DNA of 64,000 bases, from positions 5,096,501 to 5,160,500 of the forward strand of contig JAGTTD010000006.1 of assembly GCA_018398585.1 (NCBI GenBank), written 5' to 3'. The notes under the pieces were generated by a model. The model made no database searches and was not told where the DNA came from. It saw only the letters and a program-made list of their open reading frames with translations. Origin of the DNA: Simmondsia chinensis. Lineage: Eukaryota > Streptophyta > Magnoliopsida > Caryophyllales > Simmondsiaceae. Positions 23,243 to 34,081 of the stretch are shown here, piece after piece (the first letter of the stretch is position 1; the number at the start of each line of letters is the position of its first letter). The translations under genes and the position numbers were made by a program.

Positions 23243-24229
23243 TGTTGTAAAATTGGTCCCTATATGACTTAACTATGTCAAGAAAATTTAAGTCAAGAAA
23301 TGTTCAAATATTATAGATTAAAGGGTGTAAATGTCAAGTGGCATAAGTTGTAAATTTTTGGTAAATATATTTTTGGGTACCCAGCTATTACTGTACATTT
23401 AAATAAATCAAGAGGTAAAATGCCATTGCTGCCCCTGACCGTGTGCGTTATTTACTTGCCCGTGCCACTACCCGCTGCCCGAAGCTTCTCCAGGAAGCTT
23501 CCCTGTTTTCAGTTTAAGTTGATGCCACGCGTCAGCCATCCGGGTAAACTGTTTGTGCTTCTTGTGGGCTTTTATGGACCGTTGATCTGGTTCGTACGAA
23601 CGGCCGAGATTGAACCTTGGAGCTTTGCCACGGATCGGAGTTCGGTTGCCTATATATACTGACCCTTTTAGGGTCTGCCGTACGCTTTTCATTTTGCTCT
23701 CCGTTTTTCTCTTCAGCCACCGCCTCTCTTTGGTTTGCTCTGGCGATTTTGAGGCGATCGAAGGCGATTGAGTATATCCGTGGGTGTTAAGGCTTGATCG
23801 TTCAAATCTTGGTAGTTTGGAGCATGTATGAAGCCTTGTAGGCTTCGGTTGTGAGCTTTCTTTTCCCTTACTCTTTATTTTCGTTCTTCTTTAGGCTTCT
23901 GACTTAGAAGCCTTAAGGATCGGTTTTGTATGAAGTTGTATATCGTTGAAGTCTGGTCTGTAATATTTGAACTCGACTTATAGTGGATAGACTTCCCTAG
24001 AAATAGGGAGCCGTGGAGTAGGTCCTTCTTTAAAGACTGAACCACGTAAATCTCGTTGTTATCGCTGTGTTCTTTGTGCATGTGTTCGGTGTTGGATGAA
24101 TCTTGCTAAACTACAGTTACAGGTTTCTTGAACTAGATCTGAAGTGGTGAATCTTTGTTGTTATTGTCGTTTTATCAAGAACTAAAGTTGATAAGATTAA
24201 ACCCTAGGAATACGACCTGAAACTCAACA
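23243..24229 (+). repeat. 3' LTR of Copia element 3
   Basis: It is identical to the 5' LTR except for two transitions seen by eye. It ends ACTCAACA, followed by the TSD TTCTT. The reading frames in it are copies of those in the 5' LTR and are not genes. Confidence 0.95.
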
Positions 24230-24251
24230 TTCTTTTTGCTCATCCTTAAGC

Positions 24252-24986
24252 TTATAACAGTACTTCTTTATGTGCCCCTTTCTTGTGACAATAATTGCAT
24301 GACAAGTTTTTGTGTCTAGACTTAGACTTAGACTTGTTTCCACTACCAGACCTTCTAGTCTCAGTTTTACCTATCACAACCAAACCACTACCTGAGTTAT
24401 TTACATAATCCGATAATTCTTTATCTACTCGTTCTTTACTTAGTAGGTTTCTTTTAACCTCATCAACAGAGACGGTTTTTCTATCACCATAAATCATGCT
24501 TTCAAAGAAGCCTTTATACGAGGTGGAGAGTGAATATAATAAAAGCATGGCCTGATATTCATCTTTAGAGGTATCATCTAATTCTTTTAACTCTTGAATA
24601 ATAGAGTTAAATTCATTAATATGGTTCTTAAGAGATGTACCTTTTGACATACGAAACGTGAATAATCGGCGCTTAACTGCGAGTTTATTAGAGATTGACT
24701 TGTAGTAGAACATCTCCTACAATTTCTCCCATAACTCTTTAGTAGTCTTTACTTCCAAAACTTCTGTCAGAACATCATCTATAAGACATATCTGGATAGC
24801 TGTGACTGCCTTCTCATCTAACTCCTCTCACTGTGCTTCCGTCATATTCTCCACTTTCTTCTCTTTTCCTTCTAAGGCTTTCTTCAAGCCGTTCTGAGTC
24901 AAGAGGCCCTTAACACGGACCTGCCACAAACTGAAACTCCTTTGACCTCCGAACTTCTCAACTTCATATTTAACTACAGACGTCAT
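24252..24986 (-). pseudogene. Copia gag remnant (element 2)
   Basis: On the minus strand the frame starts with an ATG at 24986, next to the primer site. It runs through a Copia Gag (VVKYEVEKFGG, then ISNKLAVKRRLFTFRM and NHINEFNSIIQELKELDD) to a CCHC knuckle start (CNYCHKKG). In-frame stops occur near 24830 and 24718, and the knuckle is shifted. Element 3 lies immediately beyond, separating it from its protease. Confidence 0.85.
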
Positions 24987-25023
24987 AGTACCAAATCAAA
25001 ATAACAGGGATCTGATACCAATT

Positions 25024-25468
25024 TGTGGAGAGTGAACAACACCCAGAACTGGATCCGATTCAAATATTATAACAATACGAGAATCAAATTAAGAACAAAA
25101 AAGAGCAAAAGATGAACACAACGATTTACGTGGAAACCCCTCTTCAACCGAGAGGGGAAAAAACCACGGGCAGAGATGGAGACTTTTATTGGATGAGAAA
25201 ATAGTAGAAGAATTACAAATCGCTTTTCTCTCTCTCTCTCAATGTACGGCGGCGCTCACTATAGATTTGGATGATTACATACGTAACCCTGGCTATGTAT
25301 TTATACACTCGTGAAATTGGAGTCCCGATCGATCGGGGGTCCCGATTGATCGGGGTCCTTCCTGGACGCGTCATGCTTCTGCTTACCTTTCTGATTGATC
25401 GGCTATCCTCCCGATCGATCAGCGTACCCTCTGCAGCTATACCAAAGAATTTGAGACATATCTTAACA
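25024..25468 (-). repeat. 5' LTR of Copia element 2
   Basis: This 445-bp LTR (plus-strand start TGTGGAGAG, end TTAACA) matches 14351-14796. It carries four CGAT(C/T)GATCGG-type palindromes at about 25325-25425, upstream (minus strand) of a TATAAATACA box. The TSD CATTT follows it. Confidence 0.9.
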
Positions 25469-25473
25469 CATTT

Positions 25474-26292
25474 TATAGCGGTCTTATTTAGGCCTATCTA
25501 ACATATAGAGGAACCAACATGTACAACACATAGAAAAGTGTGATTGAACGAATGAAAGAGTACATAGCAAGCTTGATTTATATGGAGCCTGACAAAAAGC
25601 AGATGACGTAAAGGACCCCAGTACTACAATAGAGATAAGAGTACAAGAATTAATAGATATGAACGCTAGGAAACTTTACAATTCTAGAAATATATTCTAA
25701 CGTCTTCTAATATGTCTTCGAATATCCTCTAATATGGGTCAATTGCTGGGAGTTATCGTGGAGGGATGATGGAGGAACAAGGAAATGCTGGACTATAAAT
25801 TGCCAGGAGGCTGTCTATGACATTGGATCCTTGTATGTGGCTATGTTCCAATCTTTTTAGTCAGATATGTGATTACCTTTATGGTTTTTGTCACATTTGT
25901 TTTCTCAAGTTTCTTGGGTTTGCAAGACATTTGCTTTGAGGACTCTTGACATGAGTTTATCTGTCATAGATTGAGTTGGTTGAAACCAAGATCTCGTAGC
26001 ATATTCAGCTTTGTGGAGATTTTTGGATGATGATGGTTGTGATGGTCTTTTCATAGAAAGTTTTCCTTTTCCACAGACGATACCAAACTGTTTTCATAAT
26101 TGGTTCTTTGGTAAGGCGAGCCAACCTAAACTCTGCTATTCTAATTTTTGTTTTTCAGGTATCTAATGTAAGAGTCGCCTTTTAATTGTAATTGCAAGAG
26201 ATATTTATCAAATATCCACATGTGAGACGAGGGTGAAGCTATGGGCTCCTTGTCCTACTTGCCGGGCATTTGGTACTCAACTCCAAGAGAGG
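25474..26292. other. intergenic, no gene seen
   Basis: There are no reading frames with known domains. Parts are T-rich and similar to L1 3' regions (around 25850-26200), but I cannot place an end. Confidence 0.4.
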
Positions 26293-26297
26293 ATAAG

Positions 26298-26825
26298 TGA
26301 TGCAGCCCATGGTTGAGCTTGGCGGGTCCCTCTGTGGATGCAAGCCGGTGGGTACGAGTAGCGGATGCGGAGGCACAACTAACAAGTATCCAAGTCTGAC
26401 GCAGCTAGCAATGAGTTGGCGTCATGGGTATTGGTGGCATGAGCTTGACGGCAAGGCTGAAGAGAGATGCGGTAACAATAGCGGTGAAGATAGAATTTGA
26501 CTTATACTAGGATTAGATTTATATTTCAGATTTTATTTAGCTTTTATATATATCTTTTTGTGTTTATTTATCTTTTACTATTTTTATTTATCTCTTAGAG
26601 TTTGATTTAGAATTAATTAGCTCCTCTATAAATACGAGAAGAACCTAGGTTGTTTGATCATCAAAGTTTAGAATTATTTTGAAGAATACTTTGTTTCTCC
26701 TGTTTTTTGTGTAGTAAGAAATCGAGCCTATCTTTCCTCTTTGTTTTATTAGTGAATTAATAAAATTAAAAGGAAGGCCGATGAACCTTCCCGTTCCTCC
26801 AAATCTTCCACTACCCGCTTCATGA
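26298..26825 (+). mobile_element. solo LTR, TGATGCAGCCC family, copy 1
   Basis: It begins TGATGCAGCCCATGG and ends CGCTTCATGA, flanked by a perfect 5-bp TSD ATAAG (26293-26297 and 26826-26830). A TATA-type CTCTATAAATACGAG lies at 26624. The U5-like end shares AAAAGGAAGGCCGATGAA and CCGTTCC with the copy at 59294-59674. The small frame at 26297 belongs to it. Confidence 0.85.
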
Positions 26826-26830
26826 ATAAG

Positions 26831-27540
26831 CAATTTATTTGTCTTCTAACAATGTACTCGATCCCCACCGGTCCAGGGCTCAGAGCTTACCTTCATACAG
26901 AGCATATCAACTCGGGTCTGCTCTCTATGATCATACTCAACTTAGATATTTTTGTCAACGGTAACATATTTTTCTTTTGCCTAAAACACAACGTGATTTA
27001 CTATGACTTTCGTTCAAGTTGGACCAAGTTAATATGTTTTAGGAAAAGATAACAAAGAGCAAAATCTTTAGTAAATGCATAAGAAGGAAAATATATAAAA
27101 TAACAAGGGTAAAATATTTCAGAGCAAAAAATAAAAATGACATCGATTTCATGATAGATAACCAGAATAATGATATGACAATCATATAAATAAAATAATG
27201 ACTGATATGATAACTAAATAGATAACATGGCAGATGCCAAGTTATCATTCTAGTTGTTGTTGATCGTGAGCTTAATTCTCTTCGTCTTTATATTACCTTA
27301 TACAGTCTACAAGTTTTGCTTTTAAAATATAACCACCCTTTTTTTTTTTTATTATTTCAATAACATAAGACACCAAAATATAAATAATTCATATGTTTAT
27401 CTATTTTCTTATGTTGCAAGTTGAATAGGATGCTAATCTTGCCAACAACATACAAACATAAAATAATATAATTACTCCAGAGCTCTATTCATGAGCAAGG
27501 GAAAAAATAAAGGGAAAAAAAAAACAATTAGGTCTTTTAT
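26831..27540. other. intergenic, no gene seen
   Basis: AT-rich sequence with short unrecognised frames on both strands. A run of T lies at 27341-27351 and an A run near 27520. Confidence 0.4.
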
Positions 27541-27544
27541 GTTG

Positions 27545-27721
27545 TATAATTTGCTTTGTTGTGTTTAGGGAGTGGTTTTGAGGGATCGGCTTGTCTATTT
27601 TGTTTTTGCAGGTTTTTTTGTTATTTTCCATTTTTCACACTTTATGTGTACTCTTCAGGTCTCTTGTTTGAGATTAGCTTTTGTATGGCGAATTTATCTT
27701 CGCCAATTATTGGAAAAAAAT
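27545..27721 (+). mobile_element. L1 LINE 3' end, tail 5
   Basis: It ends with a six-pair stem GGCGAA (27687-27692) / TTCGCC (27699-27704), then AATTATTGG and an eight-base A run. The body has the T-rich text and TTTCACACTTTATGTGTAC shared with other L1 3' regions here. Confidence 0.65.
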
Positions 27722-28265
27722 GTTGTATAATTTTGATTTTGAATATTTTTTGAAAGAATGTGTTTGATGAATTACATCCGACTATTAAATCTCATTTTGT
27801 ATCAGTACTCAGCATTACATATTAATGCTTAGTATTGATACATGTAAAAAATATTAATTATGAAAAGAAAAAATGATAGAGGAGAAGAAAGTGTATTAGA
27901 TGGGCAAGGATCTGGTGTACCGGTATAATGTTAAATCGAAGGTTACTACTTGATTTAATGTGCTCATTGGTTATACCAGCATTTTCATTCATTACTACTT
28001 GGAGAATCCTTCAATATTACACTATCCACAAATATGACCAGCTCCAAAACTTCCTGTGCTTATACCTATCCAGGACGATCAAGCTATGATCGGCTCAAAT
28101 GTACTAACTCACTTACTTCATTTACAGATTATCTGCATCATTTGCCTGGACACTTCTCTTTACTCCCTCAGTCAGTCCTGGAGTGGACTATATTCAAAAC
28201 TAGATGCTTCACTTGCCTTACTTTGATTATGTTATGCATCTCGATTTGTGATTGAAGATTCATAC
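27722..28265. other. intergenic, no gene seen
   Basis: I see nothing recognisable here. The 73-codon plus-strand frame at 28034 has no domain. Confidence 0.4.
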
Positions 28266-28515
28266 TGTTAGGTTTATGTCTTAAATTGCTTGTTTTAAGT
28301 TTATGGGTTGCCGTGGGGTCACCGATCGATCGGGAGGGAAGCCCGATCGATCGGGTGATTTAAGTAAATTTTCGGGATTTTGCGCTGTAAGAGTGCCGAT
28401 CGATCGGCCCGGTTCCGATCGATCAGGACTTCCCAGACACGGGTCTATAAATAGGGGCATAGGGTTTACGTCATTATTGATCCAATAGATCCAAAATTAA
28501 GAGTGAGGCGCTGCC

Positions 28516-28549
<34 letters not shown>

Positions 28550-28812
28550 GATTTGTAATTCCTCCAATTCAGAGGAAGTGTCGTTGTAATTCTTCCGTCC
28601 AGTATTAATAAAGAATCTTCATCTCCGCCCATAGTTTTCTCCCCTTTCGATTGTAGAGGGGTTTCCACGTAAATATTGTGTGTTCTCATTTGTTCTTTCT
28701 TTCTCCATATATTTGTTTACTTCTCTTGTGTCAGTCATATTATTTGAATCGAATCAAGTAATTAGAGTTTACGCTTCCGCATCAAGATTTCCCTGACAAA
28801 TTGGTATCAAAG
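28266..28812 (+). mobile_element. LTR plus primer site of a Copia element 2-like family
   Basis: The 533-bp LTR runs from TGTTAGGTTTATG to CCCTGACA (28798), followed by a primer site TTGGTATCAAAG at 28801. It has four CCGATCGATCGG-type palindromes (28320-28425), a TATAAATAGG box at 28445, an (AG)n tract (28519-28546) and GTTTCCACGTAAAT. All of these are shared with the LTRs at 14351 and 25024. No internal coding follows, so this is a 5' end whose remainder is lost. Confidence 0.8.
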
Positions 28813-28913
28813 TATATCAGCTTGTTTCAGATTTATCCGCACACATACTTTTGTTTTTCTTGCATTTTTGTTTCTCTTTATAGAAATTATATGTAACAAG
28901 GGGATTCCCTTCT

Positions 28914-28918
<5 letters not shown>

Positions 28919-28971
<53 letters not shown>
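28919..28971. repeat. (TA)n microsatellite
   Basis: About 26 uninterrupted TA units lie directly left of an inverted-repeat element. The frames through it (a run of Y-I) are artefacts. Confidence 0.95.
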
Positions 28972-28973
<2 letters not shown>

Positions 28974-28976
<3 letters not shown>

Positions 28977-29192
28977 TATGAGAGTATGAGAGACGAGAGA
29001 AGATAATTATAACCATTAAATATAAATCAAGGAAATCTAGAAAATTATGACCATCAGATCTAAATCAAGCAAATTTGAATCCTTGACTCTAACGAGAAGA
29101 GTAAAAGTAATTTTAAAATCTGGACCTTTAATTTAGATCTAATAGTCATAGTTTTCTTCTCTCATGTCTCACACTTTCATAAAAGTCATATG
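28974..29192. mobile_element. small inverted-repeat MITE
   Basis: The left end TCTTATGAGAGTATGAGAGA and reversed right end GACTTTTATGAAAGTGTGAG are imperfect inverted repeats that continue inward (AGAAGATAATTATAACCATT against AGAAGAAAACTATGACTATT). It sits between TA and CT microsatellites, so the TSD cannot be read. Confidence 0.6.
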
Positions 29193-29239
29193 CGCTCTCT
29201 CTCTCTCTCTCAACAAAATTACTTAATATAATAAAATAT

Positions 29240-29960
29240 ACGATACATTTGCTAAAAACAAATACACGAGATGTTTCCCGGGATTAGATGGGGTTAGTTT
29301 AGAGTTAGGTTAAATAATAGTAGGGCAAAGCAGCGTGTGTACCTCATCACTTACGATTCATGACATCCCCATTGGCCCACAATTCCCCCTACACATGCAA
29401 AATATTATTTAACATACATGAGATTTTATGAAAGCTATAAATAACCCCTTCATTCTCATGCTTAAGGGATGATGAATTTATGAAAAATATTGTAAGAAAC
29501 ACTTGTGTGTATTCATAAGAAAGTGTTGTGAAAAGTATTTGAAAATTTCATTCTCGTTGATATCTCTTCTATTTCTCCTCTTACACATTCTCACTTCATT
29601 TTATTTGGTTGCTGTTGTATCCCGTGACTATTTCGTACTCCGAAATAAGTCTTAAAGAAAGTGATTACACGGCTTCGACGCTTGAGATCTTTGGTTACTC
29701 GGTTCCCGGTTTATTGGGAAATTCTCCAATAATATTAAACGTATTGATGTAGTGATTTATTTCACAAATCTTTAAGCAAGAAGTCTGATGCTCAAATCTT
29801 ATCACCCCCTTTTCCGGGTGTTGGTTTCCCTCTTTAAGGAAAGCTATTATACTCTCTCCATACCAGTATAAAAAAAATATTAAAATATATACTTGTACAA
29901 AATCTTATCACCCCTTTTCCGAGTGCTGGTTTCCCTTTGTGTTTATTTTGTAGCTGATAT
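29240..29960 (+). repeat. LTR-like region
   Basis: It contains CTATAAATAACCCC at 29437, a leader-like TCATTCTCATG, and two copies of a ~38-bp direct repeat (AATCTTATCACCCC with TTTCCGGGTG, at about 29797 and 29901). This resembles a plant LTR promoter region, but no termini, primer site or coding sequence was found. Confidence 0.4.
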
Positions 29961-30742
29961 ATTTTCAATTTAGGAATAGATTTTTTTTTTTAACACTAAG
30001 AATAGTTCTTTATAGTTTATATAACAATTCGTGGTTTTATTTTAGTTATTGGGTGTCACTTTATAAGTGATGAAAGATCTATTCTTCTCTCTAATAGATA
30101 GATTTTAAAAATTTATCTGTGATTTTTATCATCACATAAATCGATAGATAATTAGAATATATCTATTGTCCACTAAAGGACAAATACCCAATAATTCTAT
30201 TAAATTTTAGGCCTGACCCACGGAGTTAGAACATACGAGATCTACATTTAAGTTTAAGTGAGATTCTATTCTAAAACCAATTGGTATTAGATGCAGTTAC
30301 CCACTAGGCTTATAAATTGATTTCAACACTTTTACAATTACAATATGAGATTTTACTAGATAGACTCATATATGAAGTACTCAACACATTCTCTCACATG
30401 TGAGTCTATTTCAAGCGCACTTCTCACCTTTTCTGATCCAACTAGATTCAACACATTGGACAGGCCTTTAGTGCAACAAACTCAAATGTATCCCTTTTTT
30501 CGAGGACACAATGCCAACAAACAAAAGCCGATGATTAATCACTCGCTCTGATACCATGTTAAATTTCATTGGGCCTTTTAAGCCTGACCCATGGAATAAG
30601 AATATACGAGATCTATATAAGTCCAAGTGGGGGTTTCATTCTAAAATCAATTGGCATTAGGTGGAGTATAATCTACTAGTTATAAATTGATCTCTTTGCT
30701 CTCATAAACCCAATTTGGAATTTTACTACAGAGGCTCACATG

Positions 30743-31515
30743 TAGGGATGGCAATGAGGCGGGGCGGGTACGGGGGGTGTCTCCTCCATACCCGTACCCA
30801 CATCCAAATCCTATACCCATACCCTCCCCATTACCCACCACGGGTATGAAGTGGATACCCGTACCCGCCTCGGCAGGTACAAACTCATACCCGTACCCGC
30901 CCCATTACCTGCGGGTATTGATGCATGTATTAGTGGGAATGATGGGGTAATAGGTGATTAGTATAAATAAAGGGTTTTGTAACTCATTTGGGGTAAGCAA
31001 TAATAAAATCCTTTCTCATCTCTTATTCTACTTCTCATCCCCTTCTTTCTATTTCTCTTTCTCATCTAACTCTAACTCACCCCAAACCCTAACCCTAGAG
31101 TCGTTACACCAATTCGGTGTATATGCATTACCCGCCCCGTACCCTATCTAATGTGCGTAGAAAATGATTATCTATACCGGGTCATATTAATTATTTAATA
31201 CTACTTTTAAAATTTAATTATATTTTTTTATAACATTGATAAACAATTTGGATTATTGAATTTAAACACGTATTTTTTTAATTTGAAGGTTAATTATGTA
31301 CAAAATAAAGCGGATATGGCGGGTATGGCAGGTATGAGGTGGAACGGGGCGGGGTGGGTACAAAACTATTCCCGTACCCGCCCCATACCCGTGACGGGTA
31401 CGGGGCGGGTACACCGAATCCGTACCCACTACCCGCCCCACTTATACCCGTACCCGCCCCAAACGGGGCGGTTACCCGCGGGTAGCGGGTTTTACCTACC
31501 CCATTGCCATCCCTA
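30743..31515. mobile_element. hAT-like MITE (TAGGGATGGCAATG ends), copy 2
   Basis: It starts TAGGGATGGCAATGAGGCG and ends with the exact inverse CATTGCCATCCCTA. The 8-bp TSD CTCACATG is perfect (30735-30742 and 31516-31523), diagnostic of hAT. The interior is rich in GGGGCGGGTAC / GTACCCGCCCC blocks. It carries its own nested insertion (30926-31132). Confidence 0.9.
30926..31132 (+). mobile_element. probable short solo LTR nested in the hAT-like MITE
   Basis: 207 bp with no hAT-like text interrupts the GC-rich MITE. It is flanked by a 5-bp repeat ATGCA (30921-30925 and 31133-31137). It has TATAAATAAAGG (30962), an AATAAAA motif, a CT-rich tract, an AAACCCTAACCCTAG telobox-like motif and a 3' hairpin TACACC-AATTC-GGTGTA. 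It begins TG but does not end in CA. Confidence 0.5.
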
Positions 31516-31539
31516 CTCACATGTATAATACTCAACATT

Positions 31540-31959
31540 CCATCTCCACAAAAAAAAAGAAGAAACAAAAACTTCATCGTGGAGCTCATGAGTTTTTGGG
31601 ATGTTATCACGTGGAGCTAGAACCCAGGATGCCGTTTTGGTTGGCAAGCCGAGCTACTCCTAGTGCTCATCCATAATCTGCAGGAAGTTTTTATCCTATT
31701 GCACATGCTAAAGCTACGTTGACAAGGAAGCATGATCTTAAAAGTGTTTTCTCTGCCAACTCTTTCTGTAAGGCTGCTTTCATTGCTTCTAGTAGCTTAA
31801 CTGCAAAATAGGTAAACGAATTATGGTATTCCAGAATTGAGGCTTTAGCTTGGTCGACCCTTTCAGAGATATTAAGCATGAAGTATATTGATGAAAATCA
31901 GGCTACATTGACAATAGCCAGCTCCATTACTCCTTCTGCTCCATTCGCGATGAATTGTA
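31540..31959. other. intergenic, no gene seen
   Basis: The minus-strand frame at 31691-31879 has no known domain. The stretch may be an eroded upstream part of the L1 fragment that follows. Confidence 0.35.
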
Positions 31960-32671
31960 CAAGCATTTATTTTTGACATGTAGGTGCTCATGGATATTTT
32001 GGACTATTATCTTCTATTAGTGGGAAATTAGTCTTACATGCCTGAATAAGCATAGACAATTGTTTCACTAGTGGAAGAATACCTTCCTTAAGGGTTAGAA
32101 AAGTAAGCTTGTCTTACGATCTTTTTTGCAGTCATCAGCTTAATCTGGTACACCAAGAACGCACTCATCTCCAGATTTTGACCTTGAAAGGGACGAGCAT
32201 CCTAGACACCACATAATTAAAGGTCATCACATAATTTCAAGTACTAATTAGATCTCAATATATCTCTAACCATCACTATTTTAATGTCTCTTTCAAGCTC
32301 GCCGCTATAATCTCTTCTAGAACCGTACCTCTCTATCTACCATAGGAGGGATCCTTCGAGATGCATATGGGTCATTTCTTGCCAACTTTTTCCCCTCATT
32401 GGAACTTGAGATCCAGAGCATATATGCCAAACTATTCTCTGTTTGGTTTGAATTAGACATCTCTGCAACAAAAGACTGGATACTACCCCGTGACATAATC
32501 ATTGAATCAAACCTCTCGAACATTTTCCCTGAGATGTGCGCTCCTGATTCTATCATGCGGAAATGGAAGTTCTTAGGTAACAAAATTTGGTCCTTGCTTT
32601 TGACATTCAGGAATGTTTTTTTGTACACATCAAGAAGAAACATCTTTTCGCAGACCATTTTGCAAAGGTAG
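31960..32671 (+). pseudogene. L1 LINE C-terminal remnant (zf-RVT / RNase H-like)
   Basis: Around 31955-32000 the translation KHLFLTCRCSWIFWTII resembles the zf-RVT region of plant L1 ORF2. From about 32340 GGILRDAYGSFLANFF...SIYAKLFSVWFELD matches the RVT_3-type RNase H of plant L1s and related host proteins. Several stops lie between. Sense is plus strand, and the ORF2 catalytic part is absent. Confidence 0.6.
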
Positions 32672-32824
32672 GTATCGTGAAGCTTGATGTTTTAATAGCT
32701 TGACTTTGCTTATGATGCGCCATTTCATTTGCGATACTTTAGTCCACTACAAGGAATCGTTCTCCCCTACTTGTCAAAATAAATTATGTATTCATACATA
32801 TAATAGAAAGAAATTACTTTAATA

Positions 32825-33345
32825 AGTAATAACAACAACAATTGGTCTGTGCCTAAAAGATCCGTGCCTAAAAGGGGCTCCAACAAAAGCAGGGTTGAGG
32901 AGGGTAATATATACGTAACTTTACCCATATAGTGTGCTACCTCTTAGAGAGGTCGCTTTCGAAGGGAACTATACAACTCAAATGAAGTCAAATGAAAAAT
33001 AGGTACTCGTCTAATGCAAACAGGCACTACTCAAGTCAAATGAAACAACAACAATAACAGACATGCAAGCCTATGGACACTCTGGATGGCATCAATATGC
33101 TCCTCTCTCCTAACAGCTAGGTCGGTCACACGTATTTTTAACCGGACGCACCTCTATCCAAGATCATCTCTTCAGTAAAGTTTAGGTGAGTAAGGTCATG
33201 TCAAATTGTCCCCAACCATCTTCTTTTTAGCCTGCCTCCATCTCTTCTCCATCATATGTAAAGTAGCTGTTCATATTTCCTAACAGGGGCAGTAATCGGT
33301 CTCCTCTTGTCTAAACCATTGTAAACATAGCTCCCGCAACTTCAT
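32825..33345 (-). pseudogene. RTE LINE 3' remnant (minus strand)
   Basis: On the minus strand, degenerate text encoding the RTE C-terminus (LREL.LQWF.., RWRQAKKKM, then LNFTEEMILDRG-like) is followed by a 3' tail at 32825-32975. The tail (GGTAAAGTTACGTATA, GGAGCCCCTTTTAGG) ends in a TTGTTGTTATTA run, as in the better RTE copies at 47-53 kb. It is an old, heavily shifted fragment. Confidence 0.6.
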
Positions 33346-33657
33346 TATATAATTTACATGTTGAATATATAATATAATATTAGGCCACACGTAAACAGGT
33401 GCTTTTGTCACAAAGCAAAGCCAAATTGGAGTTGCTATCAAACCTTATGTTATATTTGCTTGTCAAACATCGCTTAATTAAATATCATATTTTTTATAAT
33501 GAGTCAACAACATTGGCCAAACATTTCAAAAAAATGAACTCACCATTCATATCAATTCACCAAACTTAATTCGTGCATCTTATCCAACTGTAATTTCAAG
33601 GCTGATTTGATCATACAATTTATTTTGTTCTTTAGAATTAATTTTTTTAAGGGTTAC

Positions 33658-33947
33658 TGTTAAGGAACCATCTCACCCAAAAGCTTAACCTAATGGGTGA
33701 AGGCTCATGAATAGTTTTATACTCTAATATGCCCCCTCACACAAATGCCAATTGGACTTGAAGCGTGGATGCACAGGCCCACCTCATACCTTGTCTTTAA
33801 ATTATTTTAACATTGAAAGTAGGGGTTGTTGAGATTCGAACTTGTGACATCTTGGTCAATAAGGCTCTGATACCATGTTAAGGAACCATCTCACCCAAAA
33901 GCTTAAGCTAATGGGTGAAGGCTCAAGAATAGTTTTATACTCTAACA
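33658..33947 (-). mobile_element. 290-bp-class TRIM, copy 2
   Basis: The 72-bp LTRs are 33658-33729 and 33876-33947. On the minus strand a perfect TGGTATCAGAGCC primer site (33863-33875) follows the 5' LTR, and a polypurine GTGAGGGGGCA precedes the 3' LTR. Flanks GTTAC and GTTAT form a near-TSD. The internal region has a Pol III B-box-like AGTTCGAATCTC. Total length is 290 bp. Confidence 0.9.
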
Positions 33948-34081
33948 GTTATTTACACTAAAGATTCATGTACTTTTCTATAATTTATAATGTGTCAGTT
34001 TAATTATTTGGTCAAATTTAAGTTAAGTTATTGACGTAATTTTTAACTGCACAATGCCTAGAAACCAACTCATGGCATAAC

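Larger units (their letters stand above)
18082..24229 (+). mobile_element. Copia element 3, young full-length LTR retrotransposon
   Basis: Two LTRs of identical length (987 bp) flank one uninterrupted polyprotein. The TSD is TTCTT (18077-18081 and 24230-24234). The primer site TGGTATCAGAGC starts at 19071, two bases after the 5' LTR. A polypurine tract (AAGGTGGAGAA, about 23231-23241) adjoins the 3' LTR. By eye I see only two LTR differences: C18587/T23748 and G18875/A24036. Total length is 6148 bp. It is inserted in Copia element 2. Confidence 0.97.
14351..25468 (-). mobile_element. Copia element 2 (minus strand), split by Copia element 3
   Basis: LTRs at 14351-14796 and 25024-25468 flank decayed gag and pol on the minus strand. 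A perfect 5-bp TSD CATTT is present (14346-14350 and 25469-25473). The primer site is at about 25006-25021 (minus-strand TTGGTATCAGATCCC), and the polypurine tract (minus-strand AAGGTGGAGATT) lies just right of 14796. Element 3 (18082-24229) is inserted near the gag/pol boundary. Without it the element is about 4.97 kb. Confidence 0.92.
30198..31537 (-). mobile_element. TRIM family 2, copy A, interrupted by a hAT-like MITE
   Basis: The left LTR 30198-30386 and right LTR (30557-30742, completed by 31524-31537) are about 190-200 bp and share GGCCTGACCCAYGG, ATACGAGATCTA and CAATTGGYATTAG. A primer site on the minus strand, TGGTATCAGAGCGAGTG, lies at about 30539-30555 next to the right LTR, so the element reads leftward. 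The internal region is about 170 bp and non-coding. Confidence 0.8.

Noticed and set aside
14351..25468. Two separate Copia elements side by side on the minus strand
   Set aside because: The LTR pair, TSD CATTT and the order of gag and pol show one element split by Copia element 3.
28807..29016. Minus-strand frame with YIYIYI repeat
   Set aside because: It is translation of the (TA)n microsatellite.
32743..32760. CACTACAAGGAATCG as a CACTA left terminus
   Set aside because: No inverted partner or 3-bp TSD was found; a single short motif is not enough.
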